Assembly: GCA_029260345.1 (NCBI GenBank)
Contig: JAJDDK010000001.1
Location: 124,001-188,000, forward strand
From: Phycisphaerales bacterium
GTDB taxonomy: Bacteria; Planctomycetota; Phycisphaerae; Phycisphaerales; UBA1924
Length of the DNA stretch: 64,000 bases
Direction of reading: 5' to 3'
Made by a program: the position numbers and the translations under genes. How positions within the stretch are numbered: position 1 is the first letter of the stretch; each line of letters opens with the position of its first letter. The notes under the pieces are model-generated. The model worked only from the letters and a program-made list of their open reading frames with translations, was not told the DNA's origin and searched no databases. Shown here piece by piece: positions 35,370 to 44,484 of this stretch.

Positions 35370-37753
35370 GCGGTGAACGCGATCTCACCACGATCGTGGC
35401 TCAGGCGCTCGAACTCGCGCCCGAGTTGCGGGAGGCCTACTTGGATGAGACGTGCGGTGACCGACCGGACGTCCGGCGCGAGGTGGAGTCTCTGATCGCC
35501 GTGGCGCGTGACTCGCGCGGGCGCCTGGAATCCCCCGCCGCTCGAATCGACGTGACCTCGAATCCTCATATGGAAGCGGAGTCGCTGGCGCCCGGCGTCC
35601 GGCTGGGGCCGTATGAGATCGTCAGCGAAATCGGGGCGGGCGGCATGGGCGTGGTGCATCGCGCTCACCAGATCAAACCCGTGGAGCGCGACGTGGCGCT
35701 CAAAGCGATCAAGCCGGGCATGGATACACGGACCGTCCTGGCGCGTTTCGATCTCGAGCGGCGCACCTTGGCGCGCCTCGCGCACCCCAACATCGCGACG
35801 CTGCTCGACGCAGGCACGACGCCGATGGGGCGCCCCTTCCTCGTGATGGAGCTTGTCGAGGGCGACCCGATCACGACGTTTGCGAGCGATCGAGGACTTT
35901 CAGCAAAGGAACGGATTCGCCTTGCGCTGGAAGCGCTCGACGCGGTGCGCCACGCGCATCGTCGCGGCGTGCTTCATCGCGACCTCAAAGCGTCGAATGT
36001 CCTCGTCGCGGATATGGACGGGCGCGCCATCGTCAAGATCATTGATTTCGGCATTTCGAAGCTGCTCGAGCCTGATGAAACGGATGCCTCGCTGACGCAG
36101 ACCGGGGACGGTCACTCGCCGGGCACGCCGCGCTCCATGGCGCCGGAGCAGCGGTTGCGTCGTGGGGGCGCGGACGTGCGCACCGACATCTACGCATTTG
36201 GAGTTCTGCTTGCGGACTTGTTGGCGGATGCGCCGGCGGCGCGGCCGGCGCGCGAGGTCGCAATGACTCTTCCGGGAGATCTGCGCTGGGTGACGCTGCG
36301 CTGCCTCGAGGACGCACCGGAGGATCGATATCAAACAGTGGATGACCTCATCGAAGACCTGAATCGCGCGCTGCGGCTTGAACCGACAATCGCAGGGCCG
36401 CCGGGCCTCGGACGACGCGTTCGCGTGGCATGGAGGCGCCATCGGGTTCCCGTTGTGGTCACGATGATCGTCGTCGTGTCGCTCGCAACAGGTTTGATCA
36501 TGGCGATCGCGGCCCGACAGGAAGCTCGCATCGAAGCGCGACGTGCGACGGTCGCCAATGTCTTCCTGAGCGATCTGTTCCTGCGACTCGATCCTGCCAT
36601 CGCCCGAACCAAGGACACGACGCTGCTGCGCGAAATGCTTGACGACGCGGCGGCGCGCGTGGATGTGGAGCTCGGCGACGAGCCCGAAGCGGAAGCCGTC
36701 GCGCAGGGCGCGATCGGTCGAGGCTACGCCATGATCGGGGAGAGTTCGCTCGCCGTGCCTCACTTGCGTCGGGCGATCGAACTGACGCCAACACAGCGCG
36801 GCCGCCCCGGCGATGGGCGCCGCGAGTTGCAGACCCGCCTCATGGGCGCACTGAAGGACCAAGGCGAACTCGATGAAGCTGCGGCGATCGGATTGGCGGT
36901 GTACGAGGACTTCGTCGCCTCGCGCGGCCCAGACGATCCGCTATCGCTCTCGGCGGCGAACAATCTTGCGACAGTGCTCATGCAGCAGCGCCGCTACGCC
37001 GAGGCAGAGCCGCTCCTTCGCTCGATTCTCGCGGCGAAGGAGAACAGCCCAGACGTTGACGACTCCTCCATTCTCCTGAGCCAATCAAATCTCGCGACGA
37101 CACTCTCCGCGCTCGGGCGACATGATGAAGCGTTGCCGATTCGTGAATCGATTCTGATCGCCGTGGAGCAGGAGTTCGGCGCCGATCACCCGCGCACGTT
37201 CGCCGCGCTCAACAACGTCGCCGTTTCGCTCGAGCGCACCGGCACGGATCCCGCGCGAGCTCTCGCCATTCGCCGACGCGCATTGGCGCTCGCGAAAGCT
37301 ATCCATGGGCCGCGACATCCGAACACGCTCATCGCGCGAAACAACCTCGCCATGCTCCTGGCGGGACGAGGTCAGCATGCCGACGCGGAACCACTTTTTT
37401 GTCAGAGCGTCGAGGACATGATCGCGACCGTCGGCGAGACGCACTTCATGACCGTGGCGACGCGAAAGAATCTGGCGGACTCATTGCTCGCGATGAATCG
37501 CGCGGAGGAGGCGACGATCATCGCGGAAGCGGCATGGCACGGCGCCAAAGACGGGCTCGACGCCGACCACCCGCTTCAAGGGTTGACTCTCTTGACATAC
37601 GTTGATGCCCTCGCGGCGACTGGCGAGACGGCCAATGCGCTAAAGATCCTCGAAACAGCTCTTGAGTCCGTCTCGAAAAACGAAGGTCCAACCCCGGACT
37701 GGCGCTCGGATGCGGAGCAACGACGAGCCGAATTGGTCCAATCGCTTAAGTAA
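35366..37753 (+). CDS. Membrane-anchored serine/threonine protein kinase with TPR repeats
   Basis: 795 residues from the GTG at 35,366, which overlaps the sigma factor stop (GTGA) and has GGAG 10 nt upstream. Residues 1 to about 75 form a helical lead region. The kinase domain is at about 83-340: IGAGGMGVVHRA glycine loop, ALK lysine K113, HRDLKASN (H204, D206), DFG (227-229) and APE (259-261), all intact. A transmembrane helix is at 361-382 (VPVVVTMIVVVSLATGLIMA). The C-terminal part carries kinesin-light-chain-type TPRs (FGADHPRTFAALNNVAVSLE, HGPRHPNTLIARNNLAMLLA). The pair with the overlapping sigma factor mirrors the pair at 17,029-19,763, so a kinase-controlled sigma circuit is likely (inference). 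Confidence 0.94.
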   Translation: MSGERDLTTIVAQALELAPELREAYLDETCGDRPDVRREVESLIAVARDSRGRLESPAARIDVTSNPHMEAESLAPGVRLGPYEIVSEIGAGGMGVVHRAHQIKPVERDVALKAIKPGMDTRTVLARFDLERRTLARLAHPNIATLLDAGTTPMGRPFLVMELVEGDPITTFASDRGLSAKERIRLALEALDAVRHAHRRGVLHRDLKASNVLVADMDGRAIVKIIDFGISKLLEPDETDASLTQTGDGHSPGTPRSMAPEQRLRRGGADVRTDIYAFGVLLADLLADAPAARPAREVAMTLPGDLRWVTLRCLEDAPEDRYQTVDDLIEDLNRALRLEPTIAGPPGLGRRVRVAWRRHRVPVVVTMIVVVSLATGLIMAIAARQEARIEARRATVANVFLSDLFLRLDPAIARTKDTTLLREMLDDAAARVDVELGDEPEAEAVAQGAIGRGYAMIGESSLAVPHLRRAIELTPTQRGRPGDGRRELQTRLMGALKDQGELDEAAAIGLAVYEDFVASRGPDDPLSLSAANNLATVLMQQRRYAEAEPLLRSILAAKENSPDVDDSSILLSQSNLATTLSALGRHDEALPIRESILIAVEQEFGADHPRTFAALNNVAVSLERTGTDPARALAIRRRALALAKAIHGPRHPNTLIARNNLAMLLAGRGQHADAEPLFCQSVEDMIATVGETHFMTVATRKNLADSLLAMNRAEEATIIAEAAWHGAKDGLDADHPLQGLTLLTYVDALAATGETANALKILETALESVSKNEGPTPDWRSDAEQRRAELVQSLK

Positions 37754-37776
37754 GGCGATGGCGCCTGGTGAAGCGC

Positions 37777-38538
37777 CTACTGCGCAGTGAACCCGCCATC
37801 GATGAAAATCGGCTGGCCCGTGATGAACGATGATTCGTCCGACGCCAGGAAGAGAACGACGCTCGCGACCTCTTCGGGGCGACCGGTGCGTCCGATCGGG
37901 TGCATCGCCGCCATCTCGCTTTCGTTCATGCCGAATGTCTCGCTCAGGCGATCGGCCATGGGCGTTTCGATGATGGCCGGATTGACCGCGTTCACGCGGA
38001 TGCCGGCGGTCGCGTATTCGAGCGCGGCGCTCTTCGTCAGGCCCATCACCGCGTGCTTGGACGCGATGTAATGCGAAAAGGCCGGGAAGCCGATGACGCC
38101 GGCGATCGACGAATTGTTGATGATTGCGCCGCCGTCGCCCTGGGCGAGCATCTGCCTGATCACGTGATGCATGCAGAACCAGAGGCCCCGCACGTTGACG
38201 TTCCACACGTTGTCGAAGTTCTCGATGGTCGCTTCGTGCGTCGGCGCGATGGCGCCCTCGATGCCCGCATTGTTGAACGCGACGTCGATGCGCCCGTAGG
38301 TGTCCACCGCGTGCTTGACGAGCGCTTTGACGTCCGCTTCCTTCACGACGTCCGTGCGCAGAAACGTCGCCTGCCCGCCCGCGTCCGTGATTTCCTTGAC
38401 CGCGGCGCGTCCGCGCTCTTCGTTTCGGTTGCCGATGACGACTTTCGCGCCCTCGTCGGCGAACAGGATCGCTGTCGCCCGGCCGATGCCGGTGCCGCCG
38501 CCGGTGATGAGTACGACCTTGTCCTTGAATCGCGCCAT
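37777..38538 (-). CDS. Short-chain dehydrogenase/reductase, classical SDR
   Basis: 253 residues from the ATG at 38,538 (GGAGG upstream in TGGAGGCTCC reversed context is weak, but the family start MARFKDKVVLITGGGTGIG fits exactly). The Rossmann fold dinucleotide site TGGGTGIG, the NNAG motif, and the catalytic Ser and YIASK (Tyr-x-x-x-Lys) are all present, as is the C-terminal ITGQPIFIDGGFTAQ. It oxidises or reduces a small alcohol/ketone substrate with NAD(P); the substrate cannot be read from the sequence. Closest family resemblance is to glucose-1-dehydrogenase/3-ketoacyl reductase-like SDRs. It converges on the kinase gene with 23 nt between the stops. Confidence 0.92.
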   Translation of the reverse strand: MARFKDKVVLITGGGTGIGRATAILFADEGAKVVIGNRNEERGRAAVKEITDAGGQATFLRTDVVKEADVKALVKHAVDTYGRIDVAFNNAGIEGAIAPTHEATIENFDNVWNVNVRGLWFCMHHVIRQMLAQGDGGAIINNSSIAGVIGFPAFSHYIASKHAVMGLTKSAALEYATAGIRVNAVNPAIIETPMADRLSETFGMNESEMAAMHPIGRTGRPEEVASVVLFLASDESSFITGQPIFIDGGFTAQ

Positions 38539-38786
38539 GTCTGGAGGCTCCGTAAAATGAGAATGACGATGGTAGCTGCCGAACTCCGTTCGCCCTCGGC
38601 CACGCCTCGGTCCCACGACATATTTGCGGAGCGCGGCCCACGGTGCGCCGCTCGCCGCTATGGCTATGGCGGCGGATGACCGACGCGCCGTTGTGGACAT
38701 TTGGATGGAAAACCCGATGACTCCGGAACGGAATACACTCCCAACTCTCGAATACGATTTCCGGGCCCCACGGAGGACTCTCGACC

Positions 38787-39626
38787 ATGCTTCGCACGAA
38801 CAACCCCACCCAGCGCAACAGCGTTTTCGGCCCGGCCCAGACCTGGGAAGACCTCGAATCCCGCGGCGTCGCGACGCCCCCGAAAGAAAAATTCAAAGCC
38901 GCGCCCGGCAAGATGTCCCTACAGGGGACGATCAACAAGACGCTGATCTTGCTCGGCTTGTGCGCGGCGACAGCCGTCGTGGTGTGGGAGTTTGTCACGC
39001 CCGGCGGCAACGCGCCGGCGCAGGTGAGTTATTCGCTTCCGCTGTTTGGCGGTCTGGTCGCGGGCCTCGTGTTCGCGATGATCACGATTTTCAAACCGAA
39101 AGCAGCGCCCTTCACAGCGCCGCTCTACGCCATTTCCGAAGGCGCGTTCCTCGGCGCGATCTCGGGCATGTATGCCGAGCGATTTGGCACGATTGAAAAT
39201 GGCGCCGTGTCATTGAATTCAGACATGGTCCTGCAAGCGGTCATGCTGACGTTTGGGGTGCTGGGCGCGATGCTGGTGGCGTACACGACGCGGCTCATCA
39301 AGCCGACGGAGAAATTGAAGACGGGCATCATCGCCGCGACCGGCGCGATCTTCCTGGTCTATATGGTTTCGATCGTCATGAGTCTGTTCGGCGCCAACAT
39401 GCCGTTCATTCACGACTCCGGTCCGATCGGCATCGGCATCTCCCTCATCATCGTTGGTGTCGCTGCGCTCAATCTCGTGCTGGACTTCGATTACATCGAG
39501 ACGGGCGTGAATGTCGGAGCGCCGAAGTACTGTGAGTGGTACGGCGGTTTCACACTGCTCGTGACGCTCGTGTGGCTCTACCTCGAAATTCTGCGCCTCT
39601 TGGGCAAGCTTCAGTCACGCGACTAA
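38787..39626 (+). CDS. Bax inhibitor-1/YccA family membrane protein
   Basis: 279 residues with a cytoplasmic N-terminal stretch of about 45 residues (FGPAQTWEDLESRG) and seven hydrophobic segments, e.g. LILLGLCAATAVVVWEF, LPLFGGLVAGLVFAMITIF, AVMLTFGVLGAMLVAY and LLVTLVWLYLEILRLL. The family signature PLYAISEGAFLGAISGMY and the acidic pair LDFDYIETG in the last helices, which in homologs controls a pH-sensitive calcium leak, are present. Function in bacteria is not settled. A GGAGG 9 nt before the ATG supports the start. It is followed by an O-methyltransferase 90 nt downstream. Confidence 0.9.
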   Translation: MLRTNNPTQRNSVFGPAQTWEDLESRGVATPPKEKFKAAPGKMSLQGTINKTLILLGLCAATAVVVWEFVTPGGNAPAQVSYSLPLFGGLVAGLVFAMITIFKPKAAPFTAPLYAISEGAFLGAISGMYAERFGTIENGAVSLNSDMVLQAVMLTFGVLGAMLVAYTTRLIKPTEKLKTGIIAATGAIFLVYMVSIVMSLFGANMPFIHDSGPIGIGISLIIVGVAALNLVLDFDYIETGVNVGAPKYCEWYGGFTLLVTLVWLYLEILRLLGKLQSRD

Positions 39627-39716
39627 GCAATTTCGCACACATTTTGCGGCTCTTTGGCGAACCGGCGCGATACGTCTGGACTAGTTTGATGTATCAACAC
39701 AAAGGGAGCCGCACTG

Positions 39717-40388
39717 ATGAGTGAAACGACCTGGGCCGCCGTGGATGAGTACGTCCTTTCGAAACTCATCCGTGAGGATGACGCGCTGATCGCGGCGATG
39801 GACGACCGCCGCGCCGCCGACATGCCGGAGATCGAAGTCTCCCCCATCGAAGGCATGCACCTACATCTGCTGGCCCGCATGAGCGGCGCCAAACGCATCC
39901 TCGAAGTCGGCACACTCGCTGGATACAGCACGATCTGGCTGGCCCGGTCCGTGCCTGACGATGGGCGCGTGATCACACTGGAGCTTGATCCGAAACACGC
40001 GGCCGTCGCGCGCACAAACGTGGACCGCGCCGGCGTCGGCGAGAAGGTCGAAATCATGGAAGGCCCGGCTATTCAATCACTGGAAAAACTCGGCGCCGCC
40101 AAGGGCGCACCGTTCGACTTCGTGTTCATTGATGCGGACAAAGAGAACAATCCCGCTTATTTCGACTGGGCGATGCGTCTCGGCCGCCCCGGCACAGTGA
40201 TCGTGGTGGACAACGTCGCCCGGCGCGGCAAACTTGCGGATGCCTCAAGCGACGACCCAAGCGTCAATGGCGTGCGACGGATGTTCGATCTGATTGCGAA
40301 TGAGCCGCGCATTGACGCGACGGCGATTCAAACGGTTGGATCGCGCGGGTATGACGGATTTTTGATTGCGATCTTGAAGATTCAATGA
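39717..40388 (+). CDS. Class I SAM-dependent O-methyltransferase
   Basis: 223 residues, matching the Methyltransf_3 family (catechol/caffeoyl-CoA O-methyltransferase type). Evidence: motif I ILEVGTLAGYSTIWLA (SAM binding), VITLELDPKHAAVARTNVDR, FVFIDADKENNPAYFDWAMR (metal-binding Asp) and VIVVDNVARRGKLAD. Family members transfer a methyl group from SAM to a hydroxyl with help from a divalent cation; the substrate here is unknown. AAGGGAG 7 nt before the ATG supports the start. It is convergent with the secreted-protein gene at 40,488. Confidence 0.93.
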   Translation: MSETTWAAVDEYVLSKLIREDDALIAAMDDRRAADMPEIEVSPIEGMHLHLLARMSGAKRILEVGTLAGYSTIWLARSVPDDGRVITLELDPKHAAVARTNVDRAGVGEKVEIMEGPAIQSLEKLGAAKGAPFDFVFIDADKENNPAYFDWAMRLGRPGTVIVVDNVARRGKLADASSDDPSVNGVRRMFDLIANEPRIDATAIQTVGSRGYDGFLIAILKIQ

Positions 40389-40430
40389 CAAAAAGAGCGC
40401 GGCGGCGTGACGTTTCAGCCGCGCCGCCGC
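40389..40430 (-). terminator. GC-rich intrinsic terminator for the 376-residue secreted-protein gene
   Basis: On the minus strand GCGGCGGC and GCCGCCGC pair across a 16-nt loop, followed by GCTCTTTTTG. It directly adjoins the stop of the plus-strand methyltransferase gene; on that strand no T-tract follows. Confidence 0.75.
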
Positions 40431-40487
40431 ACCGGAGATGAAGTGATGTTGGCGCTCGTCAGGGAGCGTCAACAGACTGAAGTGAGA

Positions 40488-41618
40488 TCACTCGTCGGTG
40501 GCGCCCCACGCCGCGAGCAGTTCCACCAGGTCGCGCGAGTCAACGACGCCGTCGCCGTCCACATCGCCGGCGGTGTTGGCGCCGCCATAGTTGCTGAGCA
40601 GCAGCGCCAAGTCTTGCCCGTCCACCGTGGAATCACCACTGAGATCAGCGACGATGGCCGCCTCATCGATCATGACATCGGCATTGAACATGATCGCCAT
40701 ATTTGGATTGATGTTGAGCGGGGTGGCCGTGCAAATGACCGCGTCAATCTGCGCCTGAAACGACGCATCATCAGAGGACGTTGTCGCGAAAGCGACCGGC
40801 ACACGGCCCATCGCGCTGGAGATTCGCGCGATCGGGAACACGTCGTTGATCGTCGCGTCATCCAACATCACCAGACGGGCGGCGCCGTCCACTTCGAGCA
40901 GCTCAAATCGCGGATCAAGCAGTGTAATGTACTCGGCGGGAACATCGATGTCGATGACGTCGCCGGCGAGGAAGGTGACGTCCACGCCATCGGTGTCGAC
41001 GACAAGTTCGCGCGAACCGGTGACGGCGCTGACGACATTCAGCGTCGGCCCGGCCCAGGTTTGCGGCGCGACTTCAGCCGTAAGGAATAGCGTGTTGAGG
41101 AATTTGGGAAGGCTCTCGGCGTCCTCAATTGGCTGGTAGTCAGTCGCAGGGTGGCATGTCGGCGTGCCGACGGGCGTGTACGTGCCATCGGGATTCAGTT
41201 TGTAGCACGTCGTGGTCGTCATGCCGGTCTTGGCGTCGTAGACGTAAACCTTGAGCTGGTGTGTCGGATTGTCCGGTGTGCCGTCATCCATGTTGTAGTG
41301 AACAACGGTGCACACCTCGCCCGTCACTGGGTCTTTGGTATAGCGGAACCAGTTCTTGCCGCCGACGTAAATGCACGTGCCGATGTGATGCTTTTCACCG
41401 CCGGGCGTGCAGTAGTACGTCTCGAAATTGCCGTACTGGCTTTCGTTGGTGCATTCGAGCTTGAACGTCCCCCCACCGGGCAGCGGCGCCGTTCCCTTCG
41501 TCATCACCGTGCCCATCGGCGGGCTTTCACACGGGCAAGTGGCGCCGATTGAAACGGCGCTCCCAGCGCATAGAACTGCGGCGACGATTGAAACACGACC
41601 GAAACTCTGAATCTTCAT
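40488..41618 (-). CDS. Cys-rich secreted protein with dockerin-like tail
   Basis: 376 residues with a signal peptide (cleavage near residue 25, SIGA|TCPCESPP). Residues 26-155 carry many Cys (CPC, LECTNESQYG, YYCTPGGEKHHIGTC, GEVCTVVHYN, TTCYK, PTCHP), probably disulfide-linked after export. Residues 160-320 are beta-rich with no recognised family. The tail has two EF-hand-like repeats, DLSGDSTVDGQDLALLLSNY and DVDGDGVVDSRDLVELLAAW, but lacks the bracketing Cys found in the other dockerin-like tails. AAAGGAG precedes the ATG. The gene ends at a strong terminator (40,389-40,430) and appears to stand alone. Confidence 0.8.
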   Translation of the reverse strand: MKIQSFGRVSIVAAVLCAGSAVSIGATCPCESPPMGTVMTKGTAPLPGGGTFKLECTNESQYGNFETYYCTPGGEKHHIGTCIYVGGKNWFRYTKDPVTGEVCTVVHYNMDDGTPDNPTHQLKVYVYDAKTGMTTTTCYKLNPDGTYTPVGTPTCHPATDYQPIEDAESLPKFLNTLFLTAEVAPQTWAGPTLNVVSAVTGSRELVVDTDGVDVTFLAGDVIDIDVPAEYITLLDPRFELLEVDGAARLVMLDDATINDVFPIARISSAMGRVPVAFATTSSDDASFQAQIDAVICTATPLNINPNMAIMFNADVMIDEAAIVADLSGDSTVDGQDLALLLSNYGGANTAGDVDGDGVVDSRDLVELLAAWGATDE

Positions 41619-41915
41619 CGTGAACTCCTTTGTTCAACGAACCATGAGACACCCGGCGCGCACCCATACGCGCCGGTCTTGAAGCCGTTTCTGTGAAACT
41701 CATTGATCAGATTGATCGGGCGACGCCCCACACGCGGCCCCTGTCTCCGCTTACTTGATCATCACGTTCGCAATGAACAAGCAATTCACTGACAGTGTGC
41801 CGCGCTGAATCGAAACGTCAATAAAAAAACGTGTGCGCGCATGTCCAAAACAAACTGCGATCAGTATTCAAATTCGTGTTGCGCTGCGAGGACTCGCTCC
41901 GCCTTCGCGGACTGA
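41619..41915. other. Intergenic region upstream of the Cys-rich secreted-protein gene
   Basis: 297 nt without a gene. On the minus strand TTGACG (41,821-41,816) could be a -35 for the secreted-protein gene, but no convincing -10 was found at the right distance. No tRNA, riboswitch or repeat was recognised. Confidence 0.5.
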
Positions 41916-42857
41916 TCAATACACTTCAACAAACACGCGATCCGTCGATTTCAGCTGCTTGTGCAGCGTCGCCTTGGACCAATTGTCCACGTCGGCGAGT
42001 GTGTGGCGGTCGCACTCAAGGTAGGCGCCCAGCGATTCACCGGTGAGCGTGCGCGCGAGCGTCTGGTACACGCCAAGCTCCATGCCCGCGATGCCGCAGA
42101 TGTAGACGAGCGTTTCGCCTTGCGACAGTGACGGGAGGATGCGGTCGCGCTCGTGCGCGATGCGCTGGTGCGCATACATCCCGGGGCGCCCTTCGTCATC
42201 GCGTTCGCGGCTGATGGCGGTGAGGTAGGTGAAATTCGCGTGATGTTCCTGCAAGTTCAGGAACTCGTCGTGATAGAGCAGATCAGTGCGGTACGGCGAA
42301 CCCATCACCAGTGTGATGTGCCGCTGGCAACCACCGGCAAGCAGATCCTTCACCATGCCACGGAACGGCGCGATGCCGGTGCCGGTGGCGATGAAGAGGT
42401 AATCGTGATCGTTGGGATTTGTCGGAAGAAGGAAACGTTTTCCGTTGGGGCCGGAGAGCTGCACTTCATCACCGACGGAAAGATTGCACAAGTAATTTGA
42501 CGCGACGCCGAGGAACAGCGAATGGTCGTCCCAGTGTTCATCAATGGTGCGCTTCACCGTGGTGGACACGATGTTTCCAGTCCCGTCCTCGCCGCCGCTG
42601 GGGCAAGCGATGGAATACAGGCGCACCAAATGCGGCTTGCCCTTGGCATTGAGCCCCGGCGGAATCACACCAAACGCCTGGCCAGCGCGATAAGAGCCTG
42701 CCAGCGGCGTCCCGGAAACATCGAACTCGATATGGCGCACAAACCCGGCCGCCTTGAGCGACGCCGTGCAGATCTCGTTCTTCACCACGCGACCAAGCAC
42801 GGGTGCGTTTGGGCGCACCACGTTCATCTGCACCTGAGGCAGCGTCACAGGGGTCAT
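41916..42857 (-). CDS. Plant-type ferredoxin-NADP reductase
   Basis: 313 residues from the ATG at 42,857, which has GGAG 5 nt upstream; ATG codons at 42,887 and 42,896 would add 10 or 13 residues. FAD-binding RLYSIACPS and the following VASNYLCNLSVGDEVQLSGP are typical of plant/cyanobacterial FNR. The NADP domain shows FIATGTGIAPFRGMV, VMGSPYRTDLLYHDEF and YICGIAGMELGVYQ, and the protein ends VFVEVY with the C-terminal aromatic residue that stacks on the flavin in this family. It transfers electrons between ferredoxin or flavodoxin and NADP(H) in the cytoplasm. No photosynthesis or ferredoxin gene is nearby, so a role in biosynthetic or stress electron supply is likelier (inference). Confidence 0.92.
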   Translation of the reverse strand: MTPVTLPQVQMNVVRPNAPVLGRVVKNEICTASLKAAGFVRHIEFDVSGTPLAGSYRAGQAFGVIPPGLNAKGKPHLVRLYSIACPSGGEDGTGNIVSTTVKRTIDEHWDDHSLFLGVASNYLCNLSVGDEVQLSGPNGKRFLLPTNPNDHDYLFIATGTGIAPFRGMVKDLLAGGCQRHITLVMGSPYRTDLLYHDEFLNLQEHHANFTYLTAISRERDDEGRPGMYAHQRIAHERDRILPSLSQGETLVYICGIAGMELGVYQTLARTLTGESLGAYLECDRHTLADVDNWSKATLHKQLKSTDRVFVEVY

Positions 42858-42972
42858 ATCAGCTCCGACGGTGATATCGGCATTCATCGGCGTCATGGTT
42901 CGCTTTGATTGTTGAGGCGCCGCGGCATTCGAGTGGCGCGCCCAAAATGAAGGGAGGGATTCTGTGCGGCGA

Positions 42973-44328
42973 TCAGCCGGTCGGCGCCGGCGTTTCGGCG
43001 GTGGTCTCACCAGCGGCGCTTCGCAGCATTTGCTGCAGGCGTTCCAATCGATCACGGACGTCCTGATCTCGGACACCGGCGCTCTGGAGCGTTGACGCGG
43101 CTTGTTCGAACGCCTCGGAGGCCGCTTGACGAGCCTCCATGAACTCGGTCTCGGTGTGATCGGTGAATCCTGCCGCCCGGCTGGCAAACGGCGGCGCTGG
43201 CTCTTCGCTGGACACGAGGTCAAGCAGGAGCAGGTACCGCTCCATGCCGCGCGCTTGGGTCGCATACATCTCGCCGAGGCGCTGCTGGGCTTCCGCACGG
43301 AGCACGGCGTTGGTGGCGCGAACGCCGGAATCGCTGCTGCGTGACTGTGAAAGCGCCGTCGCCGCGGCTTGAGCGTGACGAATGGCCTGGTTCCATCGCT
43401 CGGTCAGTTCGCCGTTGCGGATGGTTTCGATTTCATCGAGGGCGACTTCGGCCTCGTCCGCCGCGGCCCGAGCCGCAGCTCGCGCCACTTGGGTGTCCTG
43501 CCGCGCATCCTGCGTGCGCTGATCAACGCGGCGGCGCGCTTCGGTCAGACTCGTGCGTTCGTCGCCCAAACTGCCGATGAGACGATTCAACTCTTCGAGG
43601 CGCGGCGCCACTTTTTCCTTCGCCGCAGTTTCTCGCGCTGATTCCTGCTCGGCCCCGGCGGCGGATCGTTCAATTTCGTAGGCTTTCGCGACCATGTCCG
43701 CGGCTTCGGTCGCCGGGGAATCAAGCGCTTTGGCCCGCCACTCGGCGGCTTCGGCGCGTCGTTCGTTCGCAATACGACCACTCTCGTTTGCTCTGGTTTC
43801 GAAGGCGTCAAACTCGGCCTTCAACTCGCGATGCGTGCGCTGCGCTTCGCTCAAGCGCTGCTCAACTTCGACCAGCGCCTGGTCAAGGGACGCCCGTTCT
43901 GTGACGGGATTGATCTCCGCCAGCGCCGCGGCCAATGCGGATTGCGACACATAGAGATCCATCAGAGCGCGCAGTCGCGTCGCTCGGTCCAGAAGACGAT
44001 TTTCGATCTCCACCGCTTCCGCAGATTCGATTTGCGCCATCCCGCCGTGCGCCTGCGCCAGCAGCATGTTGGCGGCGTCGCGCTGTGCGCTGGAGCCATC
44101 GCGCGTCGCACCTTGAAGTTGACTGATTGCTTGCTCGTATGTCTGCATCCGCAAATTCGGCGGAGCGGCAGAAGCGCCACCCGAATGGACCGCGGAAAGC
44201 TCGCGTCCCACCGACGCCAATGTGACGGACACAGCGTCTTCCTGGTCACATGCGACGAGCGTCGCCATGGTCGTGAGCGCGAACGCGGCAACGAAAAGTC
44301 GTGACAGTGTCGAAATCGTCGTGGTCAT
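42973..44328 (-). CDS. Coiled-coil lipoprotein of unknown function
   Basis: 451 residues. The N-terminus has a lipoprotein signal with lipobox LVAC (Cys about residue 27), so it is probably anchored to a membrane. Most of the rest is Ala/Glu/Arg-rich and strongly coiled-coil (RLSEAQRTHRELKAEFDAFE, ERSAAGAEQESARETAAKEK, DARQDTQVARAAARAAADEA). A C-terminal segment EFMEARQAASEAFEQAASTL and QDVRDRLERLQQMLRSAAGE is also helical. No family is recognised. The start has only a weak Shine-Dalgarno. It lies between the ferredoxin reductase gene and the secreted CX4CH protein, on the same strand as the chemotaxis cluster. Confidence 0.8.
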   Translation of the reverse strand: MTTTISTLSRLFVAAFALTTMATLVACDQEDAVSVTLASVGRELSAVHSGGASAAPPNLRMQTYEQAISQLQGATRDGSSAQRDAANMLLAQAHGGMAQIESAEAVEIENRLLDRATRLRALMDLYVSQSALAAALAEINPVTERASLDQALVEVEQRLSEAQRTHRELKAEFDAFETRANESGRIANERRAEAAEWRAKALDSPATEAADMVAKAYEIERSAAGAEQESARETAAKEKVAPRLEELNRLIGSLGDERTSLTEARRRVDQRTQDARQDTQVARAAARAAADEAEVALDEIETIRNGELTERWNQAIRHAQAAATALSQSRSSDSGVRATNAVLRAEAQQRLGEMYATQARGMERYLLLLDLVSSEEPAPPFASRAAGFTDHTETEFMEARQAASEAFEQAASTLQSAGVRDQDVRDRLERLQQMLRSAAGETTAETPAPTG

Positions 44329-44484
44329 CGGTCGGTGATCGCCTCTTGCAGGTGGAGCGGCCCGGGATCGGCCGATCGGAAATGCGGGATGCTGAATTCG
44401 CCGTGTGGACTTTGCCGAATGCCCAACGGACTCGAACGGGCGAGTCTAGCAGGGTGCGGCGGGCGCCTCGAATGCAATCCGGTT

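Noticed and set aside
35900-36862. A 320-codon minus-strand open frame within the second kinase gene
   Set aside because: The plus-strand kinase is intact with all catalytic motifs. The antisense product has no recognisable domain and is rich in Arg/His, typical of shadows.
42858-43298. N-terminal extension of the ferredoxin reductase to about 460 residues
   Set aside because: The extension overlaps the coiled-coil lipoprotein gene in another frame, is low-complexity and is not part of the FNR family.
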